Positions 1 to 11,993 of a stretch of 64,000 bases of DNA are shown one piece after another (positions within the stretch are counted from its first letter, which is position 1; the number at the start of each line of letters is the position of its first letter). The stretch spans positions 620,001 to 684,000 of the forward strand of contig JBBPTG010000002.1 in assembly GCA_038093975.1 (NCBI GenBank). The letters run 5' to 3'. Under the pieces are notes generated by a model. It searched no databases, had not been told where the DNA came from, and was given only the letters and a program-made list of their open reading frames with translations. The position numbers and the translations under genes were made by a program. This stretch comes from Chalciporus piperatus. Its lineage: Eukaryota; Basidiomycota; Agaricomycetes; Boletales; Boletaceae.

Positions 1-2813
1 AATTCAGGACAATAGAGACCCTAACAAGTAGCATCATTGTATTTTGACGATCTTACGGCTAATCAAAATTTCATAGCATCGTGGAGGCTTACACATTCAA
101 CTTCCAGGTAAACGGAATTCGTATTCCTCACACCTGCGCTTACAAGGATACAGTATTACAGAGTTCCGGGTACGGAGACCGTCGTACCTATCATGACTTT
201 GGGAGACCAGTTGTCAAAAATATCACTATGCCACACAGACGGGGATCCTATGGTCGACGCACTCAAACGAGGAAAGTTGCCTACCCTTGGCGACGTAAAA
301 CGGAGCTTGAAGGTACGTTTCGCTTCGAGTTTCCTCCGTGCATTCGAAGCTATGCCTAGTCTATTTACAGGTAATGATCAAGACTCTGATCACTACTATC
401 TCCCAGATGGAGACCCTGCCAAGTGGGTCCCTCATGAGACTTCGTTGATTTCCCTCATTCGTTCCAGAGTCCCGGTACGGGAACTTTAAATTGTTCTTCA
501 ATGAGAACACCCCAGACGATTACCAACCACCATATTTCCGAGCCGGCGACGCCGATTCGAATAGATGGTTTTTCGCCACTCATAAAACGGCCGAGGTACC
601 GGAAAGCACAATGGTTGGCAAGCTAGAAACTGGTTGGCACGGGTATGTTTCTCCGCCTCTGGTACACCCTTGCATGCATTGATAGCGTTGTTAGTGTGAG
701 CATGAAGGTCGTCTCTGTTTCACCTTTTCTTCCGTCCTCCACGGAGGACAACAATGCCCCCTTTACTGGAGTCACCACTCGCGGCCCTCCGAAGCTTACC
801 CCGGTTGAAGAAGCGCGGCTTCGGGCCGAGGACGCTGAGCTTCAGAAAAACGATGCACTAAACCGAAATGTTGTATGGGATGCAGATGCAGACGATGACG
901 CCCAGGGTGAGGACGCTTCCGATGATGGTATTATCTTGGCCAGGTATAATGGCGGTGGCGAGTTCGCTATGGTACCAATCGGCGTCCGGGGAGATGACGG
1001 GACAATACTTCCCATCCCGGTGCACGATGATCAAGGTGTTCGCACTGGGTGGATTCAATACGGGGGTCACTCAGAGCCAACGCCAACCCACGTTGGCCAT
1101 CTCGTGAGCTCCATTCATCCATTTGCGTCTACAGTGCTTTACTTCAGTCCAAATAACAGATGATTTCTCGAGATATGGGAGAAACTCAGGCAATTCCTGA
1201 GACCCAAGAGATCAATATGCGATCACCCTCACCCTTGGCAAGTTCGGGTCGCGCTCTCACTTTACCTCCCTCAGATTACCAGAACTCTGCACAATCCCCT
1301 CTCTCGACCCAGCAAGTCGATACCTTGGTTCTTCAAGAGAAGCTCCAACGTGATAAGAGTGGTCGGATCACAACAACCTCCGAGATATCAGGCATTCGTC
1401 TCTCTATCTCACATGTGTGGCATTTACTGACGTGATACAAGGCACAGAGAATCAAATTCACGCGGAAAATGAACTTGCGCGCAACCGCTTCAGAACCCTG
1501 AGAACGAGAAAAACTAATGACATGGAAGATGAAGGCGCACTTGATTGCGATTGTGGAACAGTGGTCATTTGAATTTATTGAATAATGCTTTTGGAACTTC
1601 CACTGAAATATTCCATCCAGGTGGATGACGCTTCGATTTTCTGTGAAGGTGGTTGCAAAAAATGGCATCATGTCTGGTCCGGCTTTCGTTTTCTTTTTTT
1701 CTCGTTAATAATGCTTTCACACTTCATCGTTACTTCTGCAGGTGCATGGGGTAAGCGTTGTATCGCAAGGGACACGACTTCTAGATTAACCAACTTGCAG
1801 TTATCATGGCCCGCAAGACAAACGTCTTCCGTTACAGTTTATATGCTTCGGCTGTCGCTCGAAGCACTCACTTGAATGGGACATCATAGCAGAAGGGGTC
1901 CGTCTTGATATCATCAGCCGGTACAAGGACCTGGCGTTGTTTAGGTATTCTCAGCACTGCCCCGGAAGAAGATGAGAACTCATCACTTACCTTTAAGACG
2001 TGCGATCAAGATCTTTGAGGTTCACAAACCCACAACGGCTCTACAGTTCAGAGAGCTCGTCGGTTCGATGCACCGTTGGCTATTGATTGTTGACTGCTCA
2101 CTTCTATGAACAGGTTGCGCTGCTGCTCTAGTTAGCCAGTTGCTCGTGCGACTGGAAGATGAAGGTCGCATATTTTCCATGTGCTTGCTAGGCTCGCTAA
2201 CATTCTGGACTACTAGGGTTCATGACCACAGAGAGTGCCTTGTCTGAGGGTGCGCCAAGGAGGGGAAAGAAAACGTCAAGGGGTAAGGGAAGGAAAGCTC
2301 AGAAAGAGTTGCATAAAACGAAATACGTGTTCTTGCATTCGTCCAAGAGAAGCAAGGCGTACCTCGACTATTTCCATGCGGATCCTCATATCGAAAATCG
2401 CCTCATGGGAATATCGAACGTGGTCGGTGCCGCAGCTCACATAGGTTGACAGCAAGGTTGACCCTGCACTTTCTCAGCAGAAAGTTTCTTGCGCTCGCCC
2501 GGAGGAGGGGAGTTTGTGAGTTCATCATTATTAAAATACACAATATGGTCTAATGGTGTTGGTTCTTGTGATTTCACGTAGGAATAAGAACGGACCAGAG
2601 GAACACACCTCCATTTTAAACCCGAGAGACGGATTTCCGAGTGATACGCTAGCAATCGACTCGCAAACTCAAGAACCGAGTCAGAACATCGTTGCGCCGG
2701 CCCTCGCACATCAGACGGAAGCAAGCGCGAAACGCAAAGCCGAGGATGACTCCAGCAGAACAACGAAGAAACTCAAAATCTCTATCGGAACAGCAGTCGA
2801 TCTCTGTGACTAA
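1..2813 (+). CDS. HOP1: HOP1-like meiotic HORMA-domain protein (5' partial)
   Basis: Chromosome-axis protein of meiotic prophase that promotes homologue pairing and interhomologue recombination. The gene enters from the left edge. Exons I can place: up to 27, 77-107, 154-312, 371-422, 468-642, 686-1103, from 1160, a 9-nt exon 1742-1750, from 1801, and a last exon of about 2581-2813. The HORMA domain is clear (IVEAYTFNF, VVPIMTLGDQL, METLPKSRYGNFKLFF, TPDDYQPPYFRAGD). An acidic linker follows, then a PHD-like finger whose ligands run DCDCG, FCEGGC, HHVWC, ICFGC. The C-terminal part (AIKIFEVHKPTTALQFRELV, then AAALVSQLLVRLEDEG) looks like the winged-helix region of Hop1 proteins, and the tail is basic (KRKAEDD, TTKKLK). 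This three-part layout is the usual one for Hop1. The N-terminal half of the HORMA domain lies outside the window. Junctions near 1375-1440 and 2100-2580 are approximate. Confidence 0.9.
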
Positions 2814-3430
2814 CGACGTTGGTTCTCACCGCAGGTTAAAGTTTGGTATTTGGTGGCTTGCTTGTTGGTCTGCTGTTCCTGTACCCCTGATACGTGTTGT
2901 TGGACAAATTGCACTGGTCAAAAGCAGGTGTCTGCCCTAAACTAGATAACTTAGCTTTTTCGCGACGGACGTTTTTTCTCAAAACCCCTCACGATTTGGC
3001 AATTCGTCGTGGTCGATTTTTCTACACGCGATGATATGCATCGGGAGGCCCTCGCAGGAGATGAAGTAATGGCGCATGGCATAGTCTACACCTCCGTATC
3101 TCCTTACTGCTATGATGCTGGCTGTAGGGTCGTAAGTGTGGTGCACATTCATGATCACAGGGCTCAGATTCGCGTCCTGCTTTACGCCTCATAGTGCGTC
3201 TTTTTTTTGTCGGCCAAAGCTGAGCCGATGCTCCATAGTTCAGTGTTTAGAGTTACGTCGAATAGTCACTGTATCTCTTTACCCAGGCGTGAGCTCTCAA
3301 TGTCACGTATGCATCATTACTCGCCACCAACGTGACTTCGAGTCGGCGAGGCCCTGGATTGTTCTGGACTTCCTCACTCCGTGTTTGCGTGTGCCCCCGA
3401 TAGACATCTCTTCACAAGTCCAAGATCATC
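2814..3430. other. HOP1-DOA1 intergenic region
   Basis: About 617 bp between the HOP1 stop and the DOA1 start, both genes reading rightward. It should hold the HOP1 3' UTR and the DOA1 promoter. Short open frames are present but none matches a family or links to either neighbour by plausible splice sites. I see no repeat or RNA gene. Confidence 0.6.
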
Positions 3431-6400
3431 ATGCCCTACAGACTTTCAGCAACGTTATTGAGACATTCGGCAGATGTATGTGAACCCTCTCCATCAAATG
3501 TGAGGATCTCGAATGTGAATGGCCTGATCACCGTCTATAGGTCCGTGGAGTGGCATCACCAACGGATGACCTGGTTTTGTCCGCTTCGCGTGATTCAACT
3601 GCGATATCTTGGCAGAGACAATCAGCTTCTTCATTCCAACCCACTTCAATCCTTCGATCGGGGTCCAGGTTCGTCAATGCAGTGGGATATCTCCCTCCAT
3701 CCGCAGAGGCGCCACAAGGTCAGAATTCTCCTATTTTACACGGAGAAGAAACGAGATGACGAAAATGCGCTGCCGGGTTGTTCAGGATATGCCGTCGTCG
3801 GGGGTCAAGATCTGGTCGTCAACATCTTTATCATAGGCTCACCCAACCAAGAAGACCCTACATATTCTCTCGTCGGGCACACCGATAATGTCTGTGCCAT
3901 TCATGTTGGTCCAAATGGCGCCATCGTTTCGGGCTCTTGGGACAAGTGAGTGGTTTTCTGCATGGAATCCTTGGGGTAGATAGATATGATCGGAAACACA
4001 GGACCGCCAAAGTTTGGAAGGACTTCGCGCTTCAATACGATCTCAAGGGTCACCAACAATCTGTCTGGGCGGTGCTCGCTTTGAACGACTCGGAGTTCTT
4101 GACAGGTCTGAATTGGCATTATTCCATTGATCACACATTTGACGCCCCACATTTAGCATCTGCGGACAGGAGTGTCAAACGCTGGTTGCAAAATAAGGCG
4201 ACGCAAACGTATGAAGGCCACCGCGACGCTGTGCGCGGTCTAGCACTGGTGCCTGATATTGGTTTCGCATCATGCTCTAACGATAGGTCAGATGACTGTC
4301 TCTCGGTTTAGCGATTATGGCTGACCTCACCTTGCAGCGAAGTCCGAGTGTGGGCGATGGACGGTGATGTAATCTATACGTTGTCTGGACATACATCCTT
4401 CGTATACAGTCTGGCGGTCTTGCCCAATGGCGACCTCGTGTCTGCCGGCGAGGACCGCTCGGTACGAGTATGGCGTGGTACGGTACAGTTTCCCAAGAAC
4501 TGGCTTCACACATTGACTGCTTTGGTATCCGCAGACGGGGAATGTTCGCAGGTCATTGTACATCCTGCCATTTCCGTGTGGTCCGTGTCCACTATGCCGA
4601 ATGGTGACATCGTCAGTGGATGTAGCGATGGCGCGGTTCGAGTATTCAGCAACTCGGAAGAGCGTTGGGCCAATGAAGTAGACCGCAAAATATTCGAGGA
4701 TCAAGTTTCCAACCAATCTCTCCCATCTCAACAAGTTGGAGATGTGAAGAAAACTGACTTGCCTGGTCTCGACGCCCTGGCCACCCCAGGTATTCTGTCC
4801 TATTGATCTGGTGTTTCGGTTCACTTACGGCAAAAACTCCAGGCAAAAAGGCTGGCGAAGTAAAGATGGTTCGGAATGGGGATATCGTGGAGGCTCACCA
4901 GGTAATTTCCGTATGATTGGCCGTTTTTGCTATCTGCCCTAACTGCTGAAAGTGGGATAGCGCTTCGTCCAGTTGGCAGAAAATCGGTGAAGTTGTTGAC
5001 GCGGTTGGGTCCGGACGTAAACAACTCTTCAAGGGGAAAGAATACGATTATGTCTTTGACGTGGACGTGCAAGAAGGCGCAGCCCCGTTGAAACTCCCCT
5101 ACAACGCCTCTGGTGAGCCCGAATCGCGTACGTCGTGCTGATGTGTGCTAAATATGTCCCTAGAGAACCCATACTCAGCGGCCCAGCGCTTTTTACAGCA
5201 AAACGACATCTCAATGAACTATATTGACGAAGTCGTGAGGTTCATCGAGAGCAATACTGCAGGCGTCAAATTAGGCAGCGGCGACGCATACGTGGACCCA
5301 TTCACAGGTCAGTGACACAGAAATGTTTACAAACGACGGATTGGCAACGTCGATACACAGGAGCCTCGAGATATCAGCCTACACCGACATCAAGTCATCC
5401 GTCAGCAAGCACCTCCACATCTGCATTTGTGGACCCTTATACCGGTGCATCACGTTATTCTGGGACATCGCCTGCCGCTTCCCCAGTCGCTCCAATGCCT
5501 CCAACGAAGATTCTCCCATTTGTATGTTGTCGTAAATCGATTTAACTCAATCTGACTATCCGCCTCTTCACAGTCGACTTTTGTATCCTTCAAACAAGCT
5601 AACATACCCGCCATGCAGGCTAAATTGTATCAATTCAACGATGCACTCCGTCATGAAATTGTGAGCTTCCGGTCGCGCTTTTCCTTGGCAGAAGAGACAA
5701 ACCACTTACGCACACTACCTAGTCAACCACATCTTGCGCAATGTATCCAGAAGAACAAGTATTGATTGAAGAGGCATTCACGTTCCTTTCACAAGTCACT
5801 TCAAAGCCGACATCCACCACCCACGCTACCCTGGGGGGACCACATGTTGATGCAATCATATCAATCTTGGATCGTTGGCCAGCTGCCCAGAGGTTCCCTG
5901 GTACGTGTTGATGTTCTGGAGTGGTTTACCGCACTAACCCAATCACGACAGCGATTGACCTCAGTCGTTTGGTGGTTGCATACTGCGCAGACGCCCCCGC
6001 AGCCCCTGGCGGTCGGGAGAGATTCTTTGATTGTCTCTTCAGAGCGTCCGACTGGTCCGCTGTAATATCAGGCAGAAATACAATGTCTAAGGCGCAGGAG
6101 ACGAACATCTTGCTGCTCTTGCGCACTGTCACGAATTGCTTCCAAGAGGGGACCCCTGTCAATGATGGACAATGGGTCCAACCGGTAAGCCGTCATAAGT
6201 TCATGCTGTTTCGTCGCATGACCATTCCACCAGGTATTCGATGCATTAGTTCAGGCGCCATATCAACTCCTTTCGAAGCCCCAGAGGATAGCTCTAGCAT
6301 CAGTTTTATTCAAGTTAGTCTTCGTCACATGCATCTCAGCAACACTGCTCAATAGGAACTCTTAGCTTCTCATGCATTCATCTGAAGACTCCTGCTACTG

Positions 6401-6761
6401 AAGCCAACAAAAACCAATGTATCTCACTTATTCTCAAAGTGGAGTTTTCCCTGATCTTAACAATGGTGAAGCTGACACATCTGCAGATGCTGAAATCAGA
6501 GACGGAAGATTCAGAGGTAGTGTATCGAGTCTCTGTAGCCCTCGGAAATATCGTAAGCATCATTCCCTCTGGTGTTATAGTACTGATAGATGTGCACTAT
6601 GCACTGTCCAGCTCTATCAAGCCAGAGTGGGAGGTACACCACTCAATCGCAATTCCCAACAAGCGACAGAAGTTCGGGATGTCCTTGTCTTGATCCAATC
6701 AACCTTTAGTGATGAGAGGATTAGCAACATTTATCAAGATATTAATGCACTAGCCTCTTGA
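3431..6761 (+). CDS. DOA1: DOA1/UFD3 (PLAA) ubiquitin-binding WD40 protein
   Basis: Cofactor of the Cdc48/p97 ATPase that binds ubiquitin and helps process or recycle ubiquitinated substrates. The start MPYRLSATLLRHSAD at 3431 is followed by an intron 3476-3540 and then VRGVASPTDDLVLSASRD, the conserved opening of the WD40 propeller. Further blades are visible (GSWDK, SADRSVKRW, GEDRSVRVW, CSDGAVRVF). The PFU ubiquitin-binding domain follows (NGDIVEAHQ, QLFKGKEYDYVFDVDV), then a Pro/Ser linker with repeated DPYTGASRY-like motifs. The C-terminal PUL domain, an armadillo-like Cdc48-binding unit, ends in DSEVVYRVSVALGNI, an intron from about 6555 to 6609, LYQARVGGTPLN and a stop at 6761. The last exon contains the left breakpoint of the downstream tandem duplication but is itself intact. 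Confidence 0.92.
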
Positions 6762-7075
6762 TGGACCTTGAACAATTCAGCTAGATTTGTTGTCCTACCC
6801 TTCGCTTACTTTTGATATTCCTGGACCCGCAGGTTTGTTTGGCGTTAATACTGGCGTGACGGCCCGTGGGATAGTAACGTTGTGACCGTGATTACCAACT
6901 GAGGGGTCACCGGTCAGGGGCGGAGGGCTATGATTATACACTCTCGGTCGTAGCAATGGACCTGGGACCTTGTGTTATGTGGTACGTTGCCGGAGTCATC
7001 GAGGGAGCCATTCCCAGGCGATGAATCTGCTGGATATCCGTCCACTGGAAGTCTCTCTGCCACGCCGTAACTTCG

Positions 7076-7897
7076 ATGACATTGGCAGTCCAGTTCTGCA
7101 TATACATTGTTCGACACGGCGAAACAGAATGGAACGCAATGCGGAGGCAACAAGGTCACCTAGATTTCCCACTCAACGAAGCGGGGATCAGGCAGGCCCA
7201 ATTGGTGGCAGAAGCGCTGAGAAATGTTCCGTTTGCAAGGGCGTTCAGCAGTGATCTCCAAAGAGCATCTAAGGTGAGATCGTCGCCTCCTTGACAGGTA
7301 GATATTCGATGAACAGGGCACATAGACTGCAGAGTACATCCTCCAATACCACCCCAACGTAACTCTGGAGAAGGACGAGTTGATGCGACAGAGGGTAAGC
7401 ATGCTCACTACTCCGCTACCCGATTGCTGATGGTTTCTATGCATTCGTTGGCACAATAGTATATGGGTGAACTACAGGGCGAGATCATCGACCCGTCTAA
7501 CAAACCAGCTCCATCTGTAGAAAAGATGCCCGAGTTTATGGGGAGGTGCTATACCTGGTTTACCAGAACGATCGCAAACCACATGATATCGAACCTCAGA
7601 TACGGCCTGTTAGAGGAGCCTCAAAACCTCCTCGTCGTCTCTCATGGGGCCTGGATCTCCGCTTTCCTTGGGATGCTGCATGCAAAGGAAAGGATGATCT
7701 ACCACCCAGGAGTTGAAGTTGGACATTTGTGTTTGAACACTGGCGTGTCAATTGTCGAGTATGCAGTGGTACCTGGCGGGTTTTTGTCGGGGACTTTGGT
7801 CCAGTACTCGAGCGTAGAGCATCTTCTTCGTCAAGACTTGGATACCCTGAAGGAAGATGCAGACGAATTGGTGGATCGGGAGAGGAAACCTGACTAG
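7076..7897 (+). CDS. Histidine phosphatase (phosphoglycerate-mutase-like), copy 1
   Basis: Member of the histidine phosphatase superfamily, of the small PGM/TIGAR-like type that removes phosphate from small metabolites. Exons 7076-7273, 7326-7394 and 7460-7897. The catalytic motif is YIVRHGETEWN at residues 10-20, where the His becomes phosphorylated. The second conserved His is in LLVVSHGAWISAFL, and the acid loop is in FSSDLQRASKTAE. The start at 7076 gives a short N-terminus ending just before the first beta strand, as is usual. The Tyr/Trp-rich middle (RCYTWFTRTIANH) is not diagnostic of substrate, so I cannot say whether it is a mutase, a fructose-2,6-bisphosphatase or another phosphatase. 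Its C-terminus (SVEHLLRQDLDTLKED onward) is lost in copy 2. Confidence 0.88.
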
Positions 7898-8059
7898 ATC
7901 ATAACTAGTACGCAAGTATTCTCAATGTTGGGATGGGTGCTTCAACCTTTAGTGATGAGAGGATTACATAGCAACATTTAGAAGTAATGCACTAGCCTCT
8001 TGATGGACCTTGAACAATTCAGCTAGATTTGTTGTCCCTGCCCTTCGCTTTTTTTTGAT

Positions 8060-8520
8060 AATGGATGGACATTCTAGTAGTACGAGTTCGCGAGTAGGAA
8101 TAGAATTTGGTCTTTGCTCGAGTGGCTGTGTCTCGTTAGCTCTCTCTCTTCCGTTCTCTCACCAGTCAGCCTATAGGCTATCAGCCGCGCCCCGACCTCT
8201 TCCTTTCTTTTCGCCCACCCGCCACACCCTTCGATTCTTTCGGGCCCCCTAGTGACCCCTTAGAATCGCCTCGCGTGACCCTTGCTGTCGCGTTCTCCTG
8301 AGCCGTTCGCCCACGACCGACTGCGTGCGAGGCCTTTCCCAGCCCGCCCACGCAGCTGACACTCGGGCCCCACAGGTTCTCACAGATCGCGGCCGGGAGG
8401 CGCTTCGCGCCTTCACCCACACTTCTTGCTTAGCAGCTAGCTTCTCTCTCTGCAGTCCGAGTCACATAACGACGAACAAAGACCGTATTACGTTGCCGCT
8501 CCCAGTCCACAATTACGACC
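8060..8520. other. Unique segment between the two PGM copies
   Basis: About 460 bp that replaces the promoter-proximal DNA of copy 1. It is rich in C/T tracts and in CG steps (ccgcgcccc, cgggccccc, gatcgcggccggg), unlike its neighbours. I find no convincing terminal inverted repeats, target-site duplication or coding family, so I cannot call it a transposon. It should serve as the promoter and 5' UTR of copy 2, if that gene is expressed. Confidence 0.55.
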
Positions 8521-8582
8521 TAACTTGAATCTGCCGAATATCCACTGGGCCGTGGAAGTCTCTCTGCCACGCCGTAACTTCG

Positions 8583-9330
8583 ATGACAGTCCAGTTCTGC
8601 ATATACATTATACGACATGGCGAAACAGAATGGAACAAAATGCGGAGAATACAAGGTCACCTAGATGTCCCACTCAACGAAGCGGGAATCAGGCAGGCCC
8701 AATTGGTGGCAGAAGCGCTGAGAGATGTTCCGTTTGCAAGGGCGTTCAGCAGTGATCTCCAAAGAGCATCGAAGGTGAGATCATCGCCTCCTCAGTGTCA
8801 GGTAGATGTTCGATGAAAAGGGCGCATAGACTGCAGAATGCATCCTCCAATACCACCCCGACGTAACTCTGGAGAAGGACGAGTTGATGCGAGAGAGGGT
8901 AAGCATGCTCCGTGCCTACTACTCCGCTACCCGATTACTGATGGTAAGGACTGTCTCTATGCATTCGTTGGCACAGTAGTATATGGGTGAACTGCAGGGC
9001 GAGATCGGCAAATCTAACAAACCAGCTCCATCTCTAGAAAAGATGCCCGAGTTTACGGAGAGGTGCTATACCTGGTTTACCAGAACGATCGCAAACCACA
9101 TGGTATCGAACCTCAGATACGGCCTGTTGGAGGAGCCTCAAAACCTCCTCGTCGTCTCCCACGGGGGTTGGATCTCCACTTTCCTTAGGATGCTGCATGC
9201 AAAGGAAAGGATGATCTACCACCCAGGAGTTAAAGTTGGACATTGTTTGAACACTGGCGTGTCAATTGTCGAGTATGAGTGGTACCTGGCGGGTTTTTGT
9301 CGGGGACTTTGGTCCAGTACTCGAGCGTAG
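8583..9330 (+). pseudogene. PGM-like copy 2, C-terminally frameshifted
   Basis: Second copy of the histidine phosphatase. Exons 8583-8774, 8830-8898 and 8980-9330 keep the same splice positions as copy 1. The active-site motif YIIRHGETEWN and the second His (VVSHGGWISTFL) are intact, so the catalytic core could fold. Near 9275 the sequence has one base fewer than copy 1, after GVSIVEY. The frame then changes and ends at a stop at 9328-9330, replacing about 40 C-terminal residues with an unrelated stretch of about 20. Similarity to copy 1 continues out of frame to about 9410. It is either a recent pseudogene or a paralogue with a shortened tail. A sequencing error in a single assembly would look the same. 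Confidence 0.7.
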
Positions 9331-9682
9331 AGCATCTTCTTCGTCAAGACTTGGATACCCTGAAGGAAAATGTAGACGAATTGGTGGATCGAGAGAGTAA
9401 ACCTTGACTAGATCATCAGAGTTGATACCCTACGCATGTATTCTCGTCAAATGGAAACAACCGTCTCAGCGTGAAATTCCTTCTCGAGGCGTGTAGTAGA
9501 CCAAGCAATGTTGGGGATGCTTGCTCTATGTAAGAGACTACGACTCAATAGGTCTACTCACATTCAAGTTAAACCTCAACCTCTCCAACCCGCACAAATA
9601 ACATAGTCAACCAGACACGATTATCAGTGATGCAAATCTGAACACACCAAGAGTGAAATGCTATCATACACATGCCAGAACC

Positions 9683-10837
9683 CTACGACATCAAGTTATC
9701 CCCTTGTAGTTCTTCGAATTTCTTCCGTGCCATACGGATGTTCATCTTAATTGCAGCAGTTTCTGGGCAGGTACATTAGTAGACGTGATGCTGCTCTGGA
9801 TTTCGCTTCTTACCGACAACTGGATTGTGGACTACAACCAAAACGTAGGTGTTCTTCGTCATCTCATCCAGCACTGCAGTAAATTCTGCTAATTCCATCT
9901 CCAGCGAGTAGAATTCCTCGCGCAGACGCGAGCATGATTGTTTGAATGCTTTGATGAGCTCCGAAGTTCGTTCGTAGCGTTTTGGATCTAATGACTGGGT
10001 TGACGCATAATCGGATGGGTCCGAGGATGACGAGGTAGCGATGACTAGAAAGGTTGCACGCTCGAAGAGAATGACTTCTGTTGCACTACAGGCCTCTGCG
10101 AATATTTTCAGATGTTTGGAGAGGTTCCGAGCGTTTGGTATCAGCGTATTGACGATGCTGGACCAAGCCTGTGGTGTATATCATGAGATACGACCAGTGA
10201 CAGAAAGGGACAGTACTTGCTTACCTTGTACAGCGTCTCGTCATATATGCTTGTACCAAGAGCTTTCACAGGAAAATCGCCGCTTGCTTTCTCGAGTTCA
10301 GCCGCTTTCCGCTGGAGAATAGCAGATCGGTCGCCTTCGCGAACTAGATCAATCTTGTGCACCAGGAGAAATACGCTTGCGTCTTTGCTGAACTGGGATA
10401 AACCATCAAGACAGTTCCGATAGTATTCCAGATCCTTGTCCATCTCGCGACTCTCCACATCGAAGACGTAGATCATGACGCCTACATGCGAGAATATGGT
10501 AGAACGCTGAGTGGAAAGGTAGGAGTCCATGAACGCATCTTGTCCACCGCAGTCCCATAGGTTGAGGATGAGGTCGCCAAGGAAGCGAACGTGATTCTGT
10601 TCAACGTCTATGGTTGCCCCTAGTCGAGATGTCAAGGATGCTGGGTTGTTGGAGCTGATTCGGAGACTGCCTGAGATGCCCGCATGGGTGACTTGATCGT
10701 TGTTCCTACTCACAAGATCATGGACCGCATGGAGGTCTTGCCGCTCCCTGACGCGCCCATCAAGAGAACCTAGATATAAAGACGATATGTCGGTGACCTC
10801 CGCTGTGTGAAATCATGCCGCGCACTTTCTTCTTCAT
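9683..10837 (-). CDS. GTR1: GTR1/RagA-like GTPase of the TORC1 pathway
   Basis: Rag-family GTPase that, paired with a Gtr2/RagC partner on the vacuole surface, signals amino-acid sufficiency to TORC1. The first exon is only 12 nt (10826-10837, MKKK). It joins across an intron 10770-10825 to VLLMGASGSGKTSMRSMIF, which gives the P-loop in exactly the conserved context. Further hallmarks are RLGATIDVEQNHVRFLGDL (switch I side), LNLWDCGGQDAFMDSY (switch II, WDxxGQ), VHKIDLV as the guanine-recognition motif, and the C-terminal roadblock-like part ending KKFEELQGDNLMS. The stop is at 9683-9685. The gene lies tail to tail with the PGM duplication and in tandem with RIB4. Internal junctions in the roadblock part are inferred. 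Confidence 0.93.
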
Positions 10838-11062
10838 ATTGTGTTGTAGAACTCTCGAGGCCGAACAGAATGCAGGATAATGACGCTGGGAGAGATCCGG
10901 ATGGTATCACGTTGCGAGGCTCGCTAGATAGTGTGACGGTAAACACATACAGACGGGACGGCACAGACACATCGACGCGTCCCCGTTCGCATGAAACGCA
11001 TAGTGTACAAATTCCCAGTTTTCTTCCCAACTTACACCTTCGATGATCTATCGCCAACGCAT

Positions 11063-11736
<674 letters not shown>

Positions 11737-11993
11737 TGGACGTATGTAGCTTGAGCCTGAGTGTAACTCAAAATAAAATTAACTCACTCTCGCTTGTGGG
11801 AACTTCATAAATAAATATCCTATCGCGCTTATTATTATTGGGCGTCCCGCTCTTCTTCTCGGCCAACGATAATTTCGAAAACTTAGAAGGCCTAGACGAT
11901 CGTTCGTGGCGGCCACTGCACAGCACTGCACTCGTTGCCAACGATCATTCCGGAACAAGCCTCAAGAAGATATCGGGACTCAAGCTCGTCCCA

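Larger units (their letters stand above)
6699..9530 (+). repeat. Tandem duplication containing two PGM-like genes
   Basis: Two imperfect direct copies, about 6699-7941 and 7942-9530. Each begins with the last roughly 60 bp of DOA1 coding sequence plus its 3' flank: the string acctttagtgatgagagga occurs near 6702 and again near 7945. Each continues into a phosphoglycerate-mutase-like gene. The right ends also match: caatgttgggatgggtgctt near 7923 resembles caatgttggggatgcttgct near 9505. The coding parts are nearly identical, while the upstream segments differ completely over roughly 8055-8525 compared with 6812-7020. The natural reading is duplication followed by replacement or insertion upstream of copy 2. 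Confidence 0.85.

Noticed and set aside
8055..8525. Calling the copy-2 upstream segment a transposon
   Set aside because: No terminal inverted repeats, target-site duplication or transposase remnant could be read at the edges.
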